Below, piece by piece: positions 41,842 through 50,337 of a DNA stretch of 64,000 nucleotides. The stretch is from Actinophytocola algeriensis (GTDB lineage: Bacteria; Actinomycetota; Actinomycetes; Mycobacteriales; Pseudonocardiaceae), in NCBI RefSeq assembly GCF_014203735.1, contig NZ_JACHJQ010000001.1, positions 1,165,269 to 1,229,268 of the forward strand. Reading direction: 5' to 3'. Position numbers and translations under genes: made by a program. Every line of letters starts with the position of its first letter. Within the stretch, counting starts at the first letter, position 1. Under the pieces are notes generated by a model. It saw nothing but the letters and a program-made list of their open reading frames with translations. It did no database searches and was not told the origin of the DNA.

Positions 41842-42965
41842 CCGGTACACGGCGGGGTCCCGGTCTGCGCGCCAGGATCACGCTCCTCGCCACCGGGCTG
41901 GTCGCGGTCGTCGCCGCGCTGCTCCTGTGGCTGGCCTGGATCCTCGCGGGCGACTCCGTCAACGCGCCATCGCTGCCGGACGGCACGACGGTCATCGTCG
42001 GCGGCACGCCGGTGCGGGCGGAGGACCTCACCGAGGTGCTCCGCGACAGCGCCCGCTTCCGGATCCTGGTGGCGGGGTCCATCGCGTTCGTGTGCGTGAT
42101 CGGCGCGACCGCGCTGCTCGCGTGGACGTTCACCGGCCGGGTGCTCAAACCGCTGCGGGACGTCACCGGCACCGCCCGCCGCCTGTCCGCCGAGTCCCTC
42201 GAGGAGCGGATCGCGCTGCGCGGCCCCCGGGACGAGGTCGCCGAGCTGGCCGACACGTTCGACGCCATGCTCGACCGGCTGCAGGCCACCTTCGCCGCGC
42301 AGCGCCAGTTCGTCGCCAACGCCTCCCACGAGCTGCGCACCCCGCTGTCGGTGATCCGCACCGAGCTGGACGTGACGTTGTCCGACCCGGACGCGGACGC
42401 CGACGAGCTGCGCCGCATGGCAGGTGTGGTCCGCGACGCGACCCTGCGCGCCGGACAGCTGGTCGACGCGCTGCTGCTGCTCGCCCGCACCGACGGCATG
42501 GGCCTCGGCGCGCTCGAACGCGTCGACCTCGCGGCCGTGGTCGGCAGCGCGTGGCAGGCCGTGCGGGCCGAGGCGGAGGGGCGGCACCTGCGCACGTCGT
42601 TCGCCTGCGCGGCGGCGCCCTCGGCCGGCGACCCGGCGCTGCTGGAACGCGTCGCGGGCAACCTTCTGGAGAACGCCGTCCGGCACAACGTGGACGGCGG
42701 CTGGCTCGACGTCCGCACCGTGGCGGGCCCGAACTGGGTGACGCTGCGGGTGTCGTCGTCGGGGACGGCGGTAGACCCGGAGCGGGTGGAGGAGCTGTTC
42801 GAGTCGTTCCGCCGCGGCGGCGTGGACCGGACCGCGCACTCCGGCACGGGGCTGGGCCTGGCGATCGTGCGCGCGGTCGTGAAGGCGCACCACGGCACGG
42901 TGTCCGCGGAAGCCGTGGTGGGCGGCGGTCTCACGGTGACCGTGCACCTGCGCGCGGTGCACTGA
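41838..42965 (+). CDS. Two-component sensor histidine kinase
   Basis: Membrane kinase of 375 residues. Two transmembrane helices (about 13-37 and 75-97) enclose a small extracellular loop of about 37 residues; HAMP follows (FTGRVLKPLRDVTGTARRLS). The H-box NASHELRTPLSVIRTEL has the phospho-accepting His at 164; the N-box is NLLENAVRHN and the G-box GTGLGLAIVRAVVKAHHGTV. The short sensor loop suggests intramembrane or accessory sensing. It is translated with the response regulator upstream. The regulon is unknown. Confidence 0.93.
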   Translation: MTGTRRGPGLRARITLLATGLVAVVAALLLWLAWILAGDSVNAPSLPDGTTVIVGGTPVRAEDLTEVLRDSARFRILVAGSIAFVCVIGATALLAWTFTGRVLKPLRDVTGTARRLSAESLEERIALRGPRDEVAELADTFDAMLDRLQATFAAQRQFVANASHELRTPLSVIRTELDVTLSDPDADADELRRMAGVVRDATLRAGQLVDALLLLARTDGMGLGALERVDLAAVVGSAWQAVRAEAEGRHLRTSFACAAAPSAGDPALLERVAGNLLENAVRHNVDGGWLDVRTVAGPNWVTLRVSSSGTAVDPERVEELFESFRRGGVDRTAHSGTGLGLAIVRAVVKAHHGTVSAEAVVGGGLTVTVHLRAVH

Positions 42966-43037
42966 CGGCGCACCGCGGCGCGGCACGCAGGCGGTGCCCA
43001 CCAACTCGGCGGTGTGCCGGCCGCGAGCACCCACCGG

Positions 43038-43859
43038 TCATCCCACGCCGAGGCGTTCCGCGAGGGCGATCGCGTCAGCGGGTGCCCGCACCTTCATGTC
43101 GTTGTCGAAGTACGCGTACACGTCGAACCCGGCGGCGGTCCAGCCGCGCACCCGCTCCGCCCACCGGTCCAGCTCCTCGTCGGAGTAGCCGCTCGCGTAC
43201 AGCTCCGTCTCGCCGTGCAGCCGCACGTAGGCGAAGTCGGCCGTCACGTCCTCCAGGTACGGCCACTCCGCGGCGGCGGACGCCGTCACCAGGCCGATGC
43301 CGTGCGCACGCAGGAAGTCCGCCAGTGTCGGGTCGACGAAGCTCGGGTGCCGCACCTCCAGCGCGTGCCGGATCGGGAGGTCGGTCTCCGCCTCGGTCAG
43401 TGCCCGGCCCGCCAGCCGCTCGTCGTGCTTGCCCGCCAGTACCGCGGCCGCCGCGGTGTCGCGGGGCAGCAGCTCGAAGAAGTCGGCCAGGAGGTCCTGG
43501 TCGTACGGGAGGCTCGGCGGGAGCTGCCACAGCACCGGCCCCAGCTTGTCGCCGAGCGCCAGCACCCCGCTCGCGAAGAAGTTCGCGAGCGGCGTCGCCA
43601 CGTCCCGCAGCCGTTTCATGTGGGTGACGAACCGGCCGCCCTTGACCGCGAACACGAAGTCCCGCGGCGTCTCGTCGCGCCAGCGCCGGTAGTACTCGGG
43701 CTTCTGCAGCGAGTAGAACGACCCGTTGATCTCCGCCGAGCCGAGCCGCCGCGACAGGTACTCCAGCTCGCGCCGCTGCGGCAGCCCTTTCGGGTAGAAC
43801 ACGCCCCGCCAGGGCGGGTACCGCCACCCCGACGTGCCGATCCAGACCCTGCCGCGCAC
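43038..43859 (-). CDS. DUF72 domain-containing protein (YecE-like)
   Basis: TIM-barrel-like protein of 273 residues, family DUF72. Landmarks: WIGTSGWRYPPWRGVFYPKG at the start, EINGSFYSLQKPEYYRRW, FVFAVKGGRFVTH, and the C-terminal DVYAYFDNDMKVRAPADAI. The function is unknown; the fold resembles sugar-phosphate or endonuclease IV barrels. It starts 26 bases after the RNase D stop on the same strand and is probably co-transcribed. The start is the GTG at 43859. Confidence 0.93.
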   Translation of the reverse strand: MRGRVWIGTSGWRYPPWRGVFYPKGLPQRRELEYLSRRLGSAEINGSFYSLQKPEYYRRWRDETPRDFVFAVKGGRFVTHMKRLRDVATPLANFFASGVLALGDKLGPVLWQLPPSLPYDQDLLADFFELLPRDTAAAAVLAGKHDERLAGRALTEAETDLPIRHALEVRHPSFVDPTLADFLRAHGIGLVTASAAAEWPYLEDVTADFAYVRLHGETELYASGYSDEELDRWAERVRGWTAAGFDVYAYFDNDMKVRAPADAIALAERLGVG

Positions 43860-43885
43860 ACGTCAATGCTCGCAGGGCCGACCGG

Positions 43886-45130
43886 TTACTGCTCGGCTTC
43901 CTTCAGCGCCTGCGACATCGCGTCCATGGTCAGGCCGATCTGCCACTCCCGTGCGCCGCCTGCCCGCAGCGCCGCGGCGACCGAGTCCACCGACAGGTCC
44001 TCCGGCGGCCGCCAGCACGTGCGCCGCACCAGGTCCGGCTGCAGCAGGTTCTCCACCGGCAACCGGTTGGCCTCGGCGATCGTCGTGAGCTGCGCCCGCA
44101 CGGCCGCCAGCCGTGCCGCGGCGGCCGGGTCGCGGTCGTGCCACCGGTTCGCGGGCGGCGGGCCCTCGTGCGGCGGGGACGGGTCGGGCAGCTCGGACTT
44201 CGGCAGCTTCGCCGCGGTGCGCAACGCCCGCGACCACACGTCCACGATCCGCCGCTGCGCCCGGCCCCGGAACACCGGCAGCTCCAGCAGCGCCTGCTCG
44301 TCGGCGGGCATCACGGTCGCGGCCTGCACGATCGACGAGTCCGGCAGGACCCGGCCCGGCGCGATGTCACGCTGCCGGGCGATGGCGTCCCTGGCCTCCC
44401 ACAACGCGCGCACGGCCCCGAGCCCTCGGGCCGAGCGCACCCGGTGGATGCCGGAGGTCCGCCGCCATGGTTCCGCACGCGGCGGCGCGGGCGGTGCGGT
44501 GCGGAGTGCCTCGAACTCCTCGAGCGCCCACTCCAGCTTGCCCTGCGACCGGAGTTCCTCTTCGAGGACGTCCCGCAGCTGGATCAGCAGCTCCACGTCC
44601 AGTGCCGCGTAGTCCAGCCAGTCCTGCGGGAGCGGGCGGCGGGACCAGTCGGCGGCGCCGTGGCCCTTCTCGAGCCGGTAGCCGAGCAGCAGCTCGACGA
44701 GCGTGCCCAGCGCGACCCGCTCGTACCCGGCGAGACGCCCGGCCAGCTCGGTGTCGAACAGCCGTTCGGGCCGCAGCCCCAGCTCGGCGAGACAGGGGAG
44801 GTCCTGGGAGGCGGCGTGCAGCACCCACTCGGTGCCGGACAGCGCCTCGATGAAGGGGTCGATACGGTCGTCGACCGCGACCGGGTCGAGCAGGAACGAG
44901 CCCGCGCCTTCCCTGCGCACCTGCACGAGGTAGGCGCGCTGGGAGTACCGGTAGCCGGACGCGCGCTCGGTGTCCACGGCGATCGGGCCGTGGCCCGCCG
45001 CCAGGGCGTTCGACGCGTCTCGCAGCGCGCGAGGCGTCTCCACGACGTCCGGCGTGCCCTCTGCCGGCTGTTTCAGCAGCACCGGCTCAGGCAGTGCCTC
45101 CTCAGCTGATCCCGTCCCCGTGTCCTCCAC
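43886..45130 (-). CDS. HRDC domain-containing ribonuclease D
   Basis: 3'-5' exoribonuclease of 414 residues for tRNA/stable RNA 3' ends. The DEDDy catalytic residues are visible: AVDTERASGYRYSQR (Exo I), WVLHAASQDLPCL (Exo II) and DWLDYAALDVELL (Exo III, Tyr-x3-Asp). An HRDC domain follows at about 230-310 (LWEARDAIARQRDIAPGRVL), then a helical tail. It corresponds to Rv2681. In mycobacteria DUF3000 is adjacent; here 3.4 kb of other genes separate them. The start is the GTG at 45130. Confidence 0.93.
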   Translation of the reverse strand: MEDTGTGSAEEALPEPVLLKQPAEGTPDVVETPRALRDASNALAAGHGPIAVDTERASGYRYSQRAYLVQVRREGAGSFLLDPVAVDDRIDPFIEALSGTEWVLHAASQDLPCLAELGLRPERLFDTELAGRLAGYERVALGTLVELLLGYRLEKGHGAADWSRRPLPQDWLDYAALDVELLIQLRDVLEEELRSQGKLEWALEEFEALRTAPPAPPRAEPWRRTSGIHRVRSARGLGAVRALWEARDAIARQRDIAPGRVLPDSSIVQAATVMPADEQALLELPVFRGRAQRRIVDVWSRALRTAAKLPKSELPDPSPPHEGPPPANRWHDRDPAAAARLAAVRAQLTTIAEANRLPVENLLQPDLVRRTCWRPPEDLSVDSVAAALRAGGAREWQIGLTMDAMSQALKEAEQ

Positions 45131-45282
45131 GGCCGATGACCATACGGGACGACTGCGCCGCTTCGGCAGGCAGCGACCTGTTGGTGACCCTCAGTGTCGA
45201 GTTTCTTTCCGCGAACCGCACCCACAACCCACTTCGGCCGGACCTGCGAATGCCCTCGCAAGCCCGGCCGAAAGGGTTCTGC

Positions 45283-45999
45283 TCAGCGAATCACGCCTGC
45301 GCGCATGGCCAGTGCGACCATTTGCGCTCGGTCACCGGTGCCCAACTTCCTGCCGATCCGCGAGAGATGGGACTTGACCGTCAGTGCTGACAGGTTGAGT
45401 CCCTCGCCGATCTCTTTGTTGGACTGCCCGTCGGCGACGAGCTGTAGCACCTCCACCTCGCGAGCGGAAAGCTCACGCGGTGTGTTGTCGGTGCCGGGAA
45501 CCCGCGTGCCCGTGGCGAGGATCGGCGCGACACTCGGGTCGGCGTAGACGCCGCCTTCGAGCACACGACGAACCCCGTCGGTCACCACCACCGGCGACGC
45601 CGACTTCAGCAGGTAGGCCTGAGCCCCTGCTTGGAAGGCCGAACGCACGGCGTACGGGTCATCGGACGAAGCCAGCACCACGATGCGGGGCCAACCATGG
45701 CCACGCAGCTCGGTAACCAGCTCAATCCCACTGCCGTCCGGCAGTCCGAGATCGAGGATCGCGAGATCGCACGGGCCAGTGGCCAATGCTCGCGCCCTCG
45801 CCTCAGCCACCGTGGCAGCTTCATGGACGGTGCCCGCACCCATCTGGGTCAACCGGGCAGCTATCGCCTCCCTTAGTAACGGATGGTCATCGACCACCAG
45901 TACTGAGAACAGCTCCTCCCGCGGATGCGGGACCATACTCGCCGGCAAGACACCGGCTGGCGTGGTTCGAGCGGCCTGACCTAAGCCGACGGCAGCCAC
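45283..45999 (-). CDS. NarL/FixJ-family response regulator
   Basis: Response regulator of 238 residues with a 30-residue N-terminal extension. Receiver domain from SVLVVDDHPLLREAIAARL (Asp pair), phospho-Asp in LAILDLGLPDGSG, then a LuxR-type helix-turn-helix (ELSAREVEVLQLVADGQSNK and GLNLSALTVKSHLSRIGRKL). No kinase is nearby, so it is an orphan. Codon use is more relaxed than in the core genes. The start is the GTG at 45999; the later Met of MVPHPREELFSV would remove the extension. Confidence 0.9.
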   Translation of the reverse strand: MAAVGLGQAARTTPAGVLPASMVPHPREELFSVLVVDDHPLLREAIAARLTQMGAGTVHEAATVAEARARALATGPCDLAILDLGLPDGSGIELVTELRGHGWPRIVVLASSDDPYAVRSAFQAGAQAYLLKSASPVVVTDGVRRVLEGGVYADPSVAPILATGTRVPGTDNTPRELSAREVEVLQLVADGQSNKEIGEGLNLSALTVKSHLSRIGRKLGTGDRAQMVALAMRAGVIR

Positions 46000-46207
46000 G
46001 TCACTACCTCCCTGGAGTCGGTCGTGCCCCCCGACCTACACCGGGACCTTCGGCCAAACAGCCGCGCCGCCATTGGACCGAAAGTGGTGTCGACATCGGC
46101 AGCCTAGCCCCCCAAGCGGGTTAGCGGGATGATCAATTCGTTATCTATCCAATCGAGACATCACTCGGGCGGGGAGATGTAACACGATCGGGTGACTTCA
46201 CGTTGGT

Positions 46208-46218
46208 GACGTAACGTC
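46208..46218. promoter_or_regulatory. Small palindrome upstream of the dipeptidase gene
   Basis: GACGTAACGTC is a perfect 11-base palindrome 36 bases before the dipeptidase start in the 254-base divergent spacer. It could bind a regulator such as the adjacent NarL-type protein, but this is only positional inference. Confidence 0.3.
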
Positions 46219-46253
46219 TATGCCTCTCAACTCGATGAAACGAGGTCGCGGTA

Positions 46254-47402
46254 GTGCACGGTGCTTCCTTCGAACGGGCCCGGGAGTTGCTCAAGACCAC
46301 CCCGTTGGTCGATGGACACAACGACCTCCCCTGGGCGTTGCGCGTACTCCCTGAGGTCGACGAGACCCGATCGGCTGCTTTCGGGGTGGATTTGGAGCAA
46401 TCACAGCCGGGGCTCCATACCGACTTCCCCCGGTTGCGGGCAGGCGGGGTCGGCGTTCAGTTCTGGAGCGTTTACGTTCCGTGTCGGCTGACCGGTGACT
46501 CTGCGGTTACGGCGGTCATCCAGCAGGCCGAACTGGTACACACCCTCGCGGCCCAATATCCGTCGCAACTGCGAATCGCCGGAACGGCCGCGGAGGCCCG
46601 CGCCGCGTTCGCCGACGGCCGGATCGCGTCGTTCCTCGGCGCCGAGGGCGGTCATTCGATCAACGAGTCGCTCGGTGTGCTCCGGGCGCTCCACCGCCTC
46701 GGCGTCCGGTACATGACCCTCACCCACAACGACAACACCCCGTGGGCCGACTCCGCCACGGACGAGCCGTCGGTCGGCGGTCTCTCCGACTTCGGGCGGG
46801 AGGTGGTCCGCGAGATGAACCGCATCGGCATGCTCGTGGACCTGTCCCACGTCGCGGCGACCACGATGCGTGACGCCCTCGACGTCGCCGAGGCCCCGGT
46901 GATCTTCAGCCACTCGTCGTGCCGGGCCGTCGCCGACCACCCCCGCAACGTCCCCGACGACGTGCTCAGGCGCCTTCGCGACAACGGCGGCGTCTGCATG
47001 GTGACCTTCGTGCCCGCGTTCGTCTCCCCGGCCCTGGTCGAGTGGGACCACTCGGTCCGCGACGCGATGGCCGCCGCCGGTGCCAAGCACGCCGACCTGG
47101 ACCAGCGGCAGGAGTTCCTGAAGACGTGGGACGGCCCGAAGCCGCCGAAGGTGGGCCTCGACGCGGTCGTCGCGCACGTGGAGCACGCGCGTGAGGTGGC
47201 CGGGATCGACCACATCGGCATCGGCGGGGACTACGACGGGGTCGGTGAGCTGCCGGTCGGGTTGGAGGACGTGAGCACGTACCCGGCCCTGTTCGCGGCC
47301 CTGCTGGACCGGGGGTGGACCGAGGAGGAGTGCGCCAAGCTGGCGGGCGAGAACGTCCTGCGCGCCCTCACCGCGGCAGAGGAGTACGCGGCGAAGCAGT
47401 AA
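46254..47402 (+). CDS. Membrane dipeptidase family (M19) peptidase
   Basis: Renal-dipeptidase-type zinc peptidase of 382 residues that cleaves dipeptides, including some with D-amino acids. Metal ligands: DGHNDLP near residue 20, the bridging Glu in [10 protein letters not shown] near 129, and the His residues in [11 protein letters not shown] and [13 protein letters not shown]. There is no signal peptide, so it is likely cytoplasmic despite the family name. GAGGTCGCG precedes the GTG at 46254. A 20-bp hairpin follows the gene. Confidence 0.93.
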   Translation: MHGASFERARELLKTTPLVDGHNDLPWALRVLPEVDETRSAAFGVDLEQSQPGLHTDFPRLRAGGVGVQFWSVYVPCRLTGDSAVTAVIQQAELVHTLAAQYPSQLRIAGTAAEARAAFADGRIASFLGAEGGHSINESLGVLRALHRLGVRYMTLTHNDNTPWADSATDEPSVGGLSDFGREVVREMNRIGMLVDLSHVAATTMRDALDVAEAPVIFSHSSCRAVADHPRNVPDDVLRRLRDNGGVCMVTFVPAFVSPALVEWDHSVRDAMAAAGAKHADLDQRQEFLKTWDGPKPPKVGLDAVVAHVEHAREVAGIDHIGIGGDYDGVGELPVGLEDVSTYPALFAALLDRGWTEEECAKLAGENVLRALTAAEEYAAKQ

Positions 47403-47415
47403 GCCGCCGAGTGCT

Positions 47416-47471
47416 GTGAAAGGCGCGTTCGCGGCACGTGGCACAGGCGGCGCCGCGAACGCGCCTTTCAC
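47416..47471. terminator. Perfect 20-bp bidirectional hairpin
   Basis: The arms 47416-47435 and 47452-47471 (GTGAAAGGCGCGTTCGCGGC and its complement) are perfectly complementary over 20 bases, loop 16. It lies between the convergent dipeptidase gene and the frameshifted AbiEi/DUF559-like gene. It is the longest perfect stem in the window. Confidence 0.85.
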
Positions 47472-47489
47472 GGCGTGGGCCGACGGGCC

Positions 47490-48436
47490 TCATCCCGCTT
47501 TTCGCGGTACCGCGCGGGATTTCGCGGCTTCGTAGGCCGCTGTCAGTTCACGCGCGACGTTCGCCGGTTCTGTGCGCAGCCGGGACGGAAGGGTCTGCAG
47601 CACGACGATCCCCGCTGCGGCGTACCGGGCGTTGCGGCTGATCGTGTCGGCGTAGTCATCGCGCTGGAAGTGGAACTCGTACGAGTCGATCTCCCAGGCG
47701 AGGCCGACCTCGGCGAACCACGCGTCCGGCACACCGATGTATGTGCCGTCGGGTGCGGTCACCGGAACGTTTACACCGGATCTGGCAGGCCGGTTCGCTC
47801 CCAGACGCGCATCGCGTCGATCTCCGCCACCGACCGGGCGCCTGCGGTGATGTCCTTGAGCACTTGACGGGGCACCGCGGTGCCCCGTCGGCTGCCGGTC
47901 TCCAGCTCGTGCACGAGCCACCGTGGCGGCACTCGACCTCGTTGAACGGCTTCGGTGAGCAGCGACCGGACTGGATCGTGGAGCTTGAGCCGCCGTGCGG
48001 CGTCGAGCGCCGCCCTGGCGAGGGGCGTGAGCGGCAGGTCGTCTCGGATCACTGGTTTCGGTAGCCGTGTGGTCCGTTCGACGGTCACGTAGTCGGTGCT
48101 GTGTGGCCGCCGGTCCGCAGGTACGAGCAGGTGAACGCGGTGGTGGTCGGGCAGGTTGGTCAGACCGTGCCGACGACACGCTTCGAGGCCGGTCACCTGT
48201 GCGTCCTGGCCGGCGTACAGCAGTGCCGCCTCGACGAGTTGCCGTCTTGTCGGTGGCATGTTCGTCAGCAGCACGACCCCGGGCAGAGGGCGCTGCCAGG
48301 GACCGCCGACCACGCAGCGGCGATAGGCCGTCCGAGACGACACTCCGAGATCCGCGAGCGTGGCCACGCGGATGGCGCCGTGCCGGCTCGCCATCTGCAG
48401 CGTCTGGTGGTCGTTCGCCCAGCCTCCTCGTCGCAT
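47490..48436 (-). pseudogene. Frameshifted paralogue of the AbiEi/DUF559-like gene
   Basis: Clear homologue of the 26616-27560 protein, from MASRHGAIRVATLADLGVSS through VERTTRLPKPVIRDDLPLTP to the nuclease-like end LAWEIDSYEFHFQRDDYAD. The reading frame breaks between 47772 and 47782: the first part stops just after RTGLPDPV and the rest (VNVPVTAPDGTYIGVPDAWF) is in another frame. Where the intact copy has 12 bases after GLP, this copy has 11, so one base is missing. It keeps the same architecture and the same Ser in place of the nuclease Lys. The ATG at 48436 is the likely start. A 20-bp palindrome lies right after its 3' end. Confidence 0.8.
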
Positions 48437-48582
48437 GCACCAACGATCGACCGATCCGTCGAGAACCTGATCCCGCATGAGCCGGCCTGTGGACAACCGC
48501 CCGCCCTGTGGACAACCCGGCACGGGGCCGCGTTCAGCGGTTTTGGACGAGGCCGTGGCCGAGGAGAAGGAGATCGACCGGG

Positions 48583-49146
48583 TCAGGAGCCGTTGCGTTG
48601 GCTGAACATGGTGACGCCCACCGGGGGCAGGCCGACCACGCTGGCCATCAGGTCGAAGAACGCCTCCCCGTGCGGGGCGAGGTTGGCGTCCACCGGGGTC
48701 CATGAGGCCCGTAGCTCCAGGTCGTCCGTTCTCGCCGGGCCCGCGATGTCGCCGAAGCGGGCCGACGACGTGTCCGTCACCGTGCCGCCCAGCGCTCGGT
48801 ACTCGGCGCCCGTGGCGGCCAGGGCGTCCGTGAGCCACGACCAGCCGACGGCAGGCAGCAGCGGATCCGCCGCCAGCTCGGCGTCCAGCTCGGCCCGGAC
48901 GTAGGTGACGACCCTGAGCACCCCGTCCCAGGCCTCCTGGCCCTCCGGGTCGTGCAACAGGATCAGGCGGCCCGTGCCTAGCTCGTCCGCGGGGCCGTTG
49001 ACCTCCGCGGAGAACGCGTACGCCCACGGCGCTAGGCGTTGCGGAGCGCGAACGACACCGAGCTGCAACTCGGGCCGCGGTCGCAGCGCTTTCAGAGCGG
49101 CGACGGCCTGAGTGAACAGCTCGGGTGCTCCCGACGTACTGGTCAC
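48583..49146 (-). CDS. DUF3000 domain-containing protein
   Basis: Protein of 187 residues, family DUF3000 (Rv2680 type), conserved beside RNase D and hemE in actinobacteria. Conserved stretches: RPELQLGVVRAPQRLAPWAY, GRLILLHDPEGQEAWDGVLR and LPAVGWSWLTDAL. No membrane segment or known catalytic motif is present. The function is unknown. It starts at the GTG at 49146, eight bases after a good -10 box, so the message is probably leaderless. It is divergent from hemE. Confidence 0.92.
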   Translation of the reverse strand: MTSTSGAPELFTQAVAALKALRPRPELQLGVVRAPQRLAPWAYAFSAEVNGPADELGTGRLILLHDPEGQEAWDGVLRVVTYVRAELDAELAADPLLPAVGWSWLTDALAATGAEYRALGGTVTDTSSARFGDIAGPARTDDLELRASWTPVDANLAPHGEAFFDLMASVVGLPPVGVTMFSQRNGS

Positions 49147-49154
49147 GACTCGTA

Positions 49155-49160
49155 ACTGTA
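49155..49160 (-). promoter_or_regulatory. -10 box of a leaderless DUF3000 promoter
   Basis: TACAGT on the minus strand lies eight bases before the GTG at 49146, with no ribosome-binding site between. This is the same spacing as for dut and the K+ permease gene. Confidence 0.55.
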
Positions 49161-49287
49161 GGACCACCCGAGTCAGTGAGTGGGTGCGGCGCGCCGGAGT
49201 CTGTGCGTACTTATGCACACCGACAGTGGGCAATATTGATCTTGGGCCGCTCAGGGTCGTTCGATCGGCGCGTGGCACGCTGATTCC

Positions 49288-50337
49288 ATGACACCGGAAA
49301 CCACCACGCCCGAGCGCGTGCAGACCGCGCCGCTGCTGGTGGCCGCCGCAGGTGAGAGGCCGAGTCACACGCCGATCTGGTTCATGCGGCAGGCGGGTCG
49401 CTCGCTGCCGGAGTACCGGAAGCTGCGCGAGGGCACGGCGATGCTCGACGCCTGCTTCAACCCCGAGATGGTCTGCGAGATCACACTGCAGCCGGTGCGC
49501 CGCCACAACGTCGACGCCGCGATCCTGTTCAGCGACATCGTCGTGCCGCTCGTGGCTGCCGGCATCGGCGTGGACATCGTGCCCGGTACCGGGCCCGTGG
49601 TGGCGAAGCCGGTGCGGACCGCAGAGGACGTCGCCGCGCTGCCGGACGTGACCGAGGAGGCGCTGCGGCCCGTCGCGCGCGCCATCGGCCTGCTGCGCAA
49701 CGAACTCGGCGCCACCCCGCTGATCGGGTTCGCGGGCGCGCCGTTCACGCTCGCCTCGTACCTGATCGAAGGCGGGCCGAGCCGCCACCACGAGCGCACG
49801 AAGGCGCTCATGCACTCGGACAAGCCGACGTGGCACGCGTTGCTCGACAAGCTGGCCGGCATCACCCGCGAGTTCCTGCGGATGCAGGTCGCGGCCGGGG
49901 TGCAGGCGGTGCAGCTGTTCGACTCCTGGGCCGGTGCGCTGTCGGAGCGGGACTACCGCGAGCTGGTGCTGCCGCACTCGACCGCCGTGCTCGGCGCGAT
50001 GGCGGACGCCGGGGTGCCGAGGATCCACTTCGGCGTCGGCACCGCCGAGCTGCTGCCCGCGATGCGCGAGGCGGGCGCGGACGTCGTCGGCGTCGACTGG
50101 CGGCTGCCGCTGGACGAGGCGGCGCGGCGGGTGCCGGGGGCCGTGCTGCAGGGCAACCTGGACCCCGCGCTGCTGCTGGCGGACTTCTCCGTGGTGGAGG
50201 CCGAGGTGCGGCGCATCCACGCGGAGGGCAAGGCCGCCGCCGGGCACATCTTCAACCTGGGGCACGGCGTGCTGCCGGAGACCGATCCGGACGTGCTGAC
50301 GCGGGTCGTCGAGCTGGTGCACAGCCTCGAACCATGA
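49288..50337 (+). CDS. hemE: Uroporphyrinogen decarboxylase
   Basis: Haem-pathway enzyme of 349 residues that removes four acetate carboxyls from uroporphyrinogen III to give coproporphyrinogen III. Signatures: [19 protein letters not shown] (substrate-binding Arg residues), [16 protein letters not shown] with the catalytic Asp, [17 protein letters not shown], and [14 protein letters not shown] near the end. It is first in a compact hemE-hemG-hemQ-CoA-transferase run. CACGCT six bases before the ATG may be a -10 for a leaderless message. Its stop overlaps the hemG start. Confidence 0.96.
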   Translation: MTPETTTPERVQTAPLLVAAAGERPSHTPIWFMRQAGRSLPEYRKLREGTAMLDACFNPEMVCEITLQPVRRHNVDAAILFSDIVVPLVAAGIGVDIVPGTGPVVAKPVRTAEDVAALPDVTEEALRPVARAIGLLRNELGATPLIGFAGAPFTLASYLIEGGPSRHHERTKALMHSDKPTWHALLDKLAGITREFLRMQVAAGVQAVQLFDSWAGALSERDYRELVLPHSTAVLGAMADAGVPRIHFGVGTAELLPAMREAGADVVGVDWRLPLDEAARRVPGAVLQGNLDPALLLADFSVVEAEVRRIHAEGKAAAGHIFNLGHGVLPETDPDVLTRVVELVHSLEP

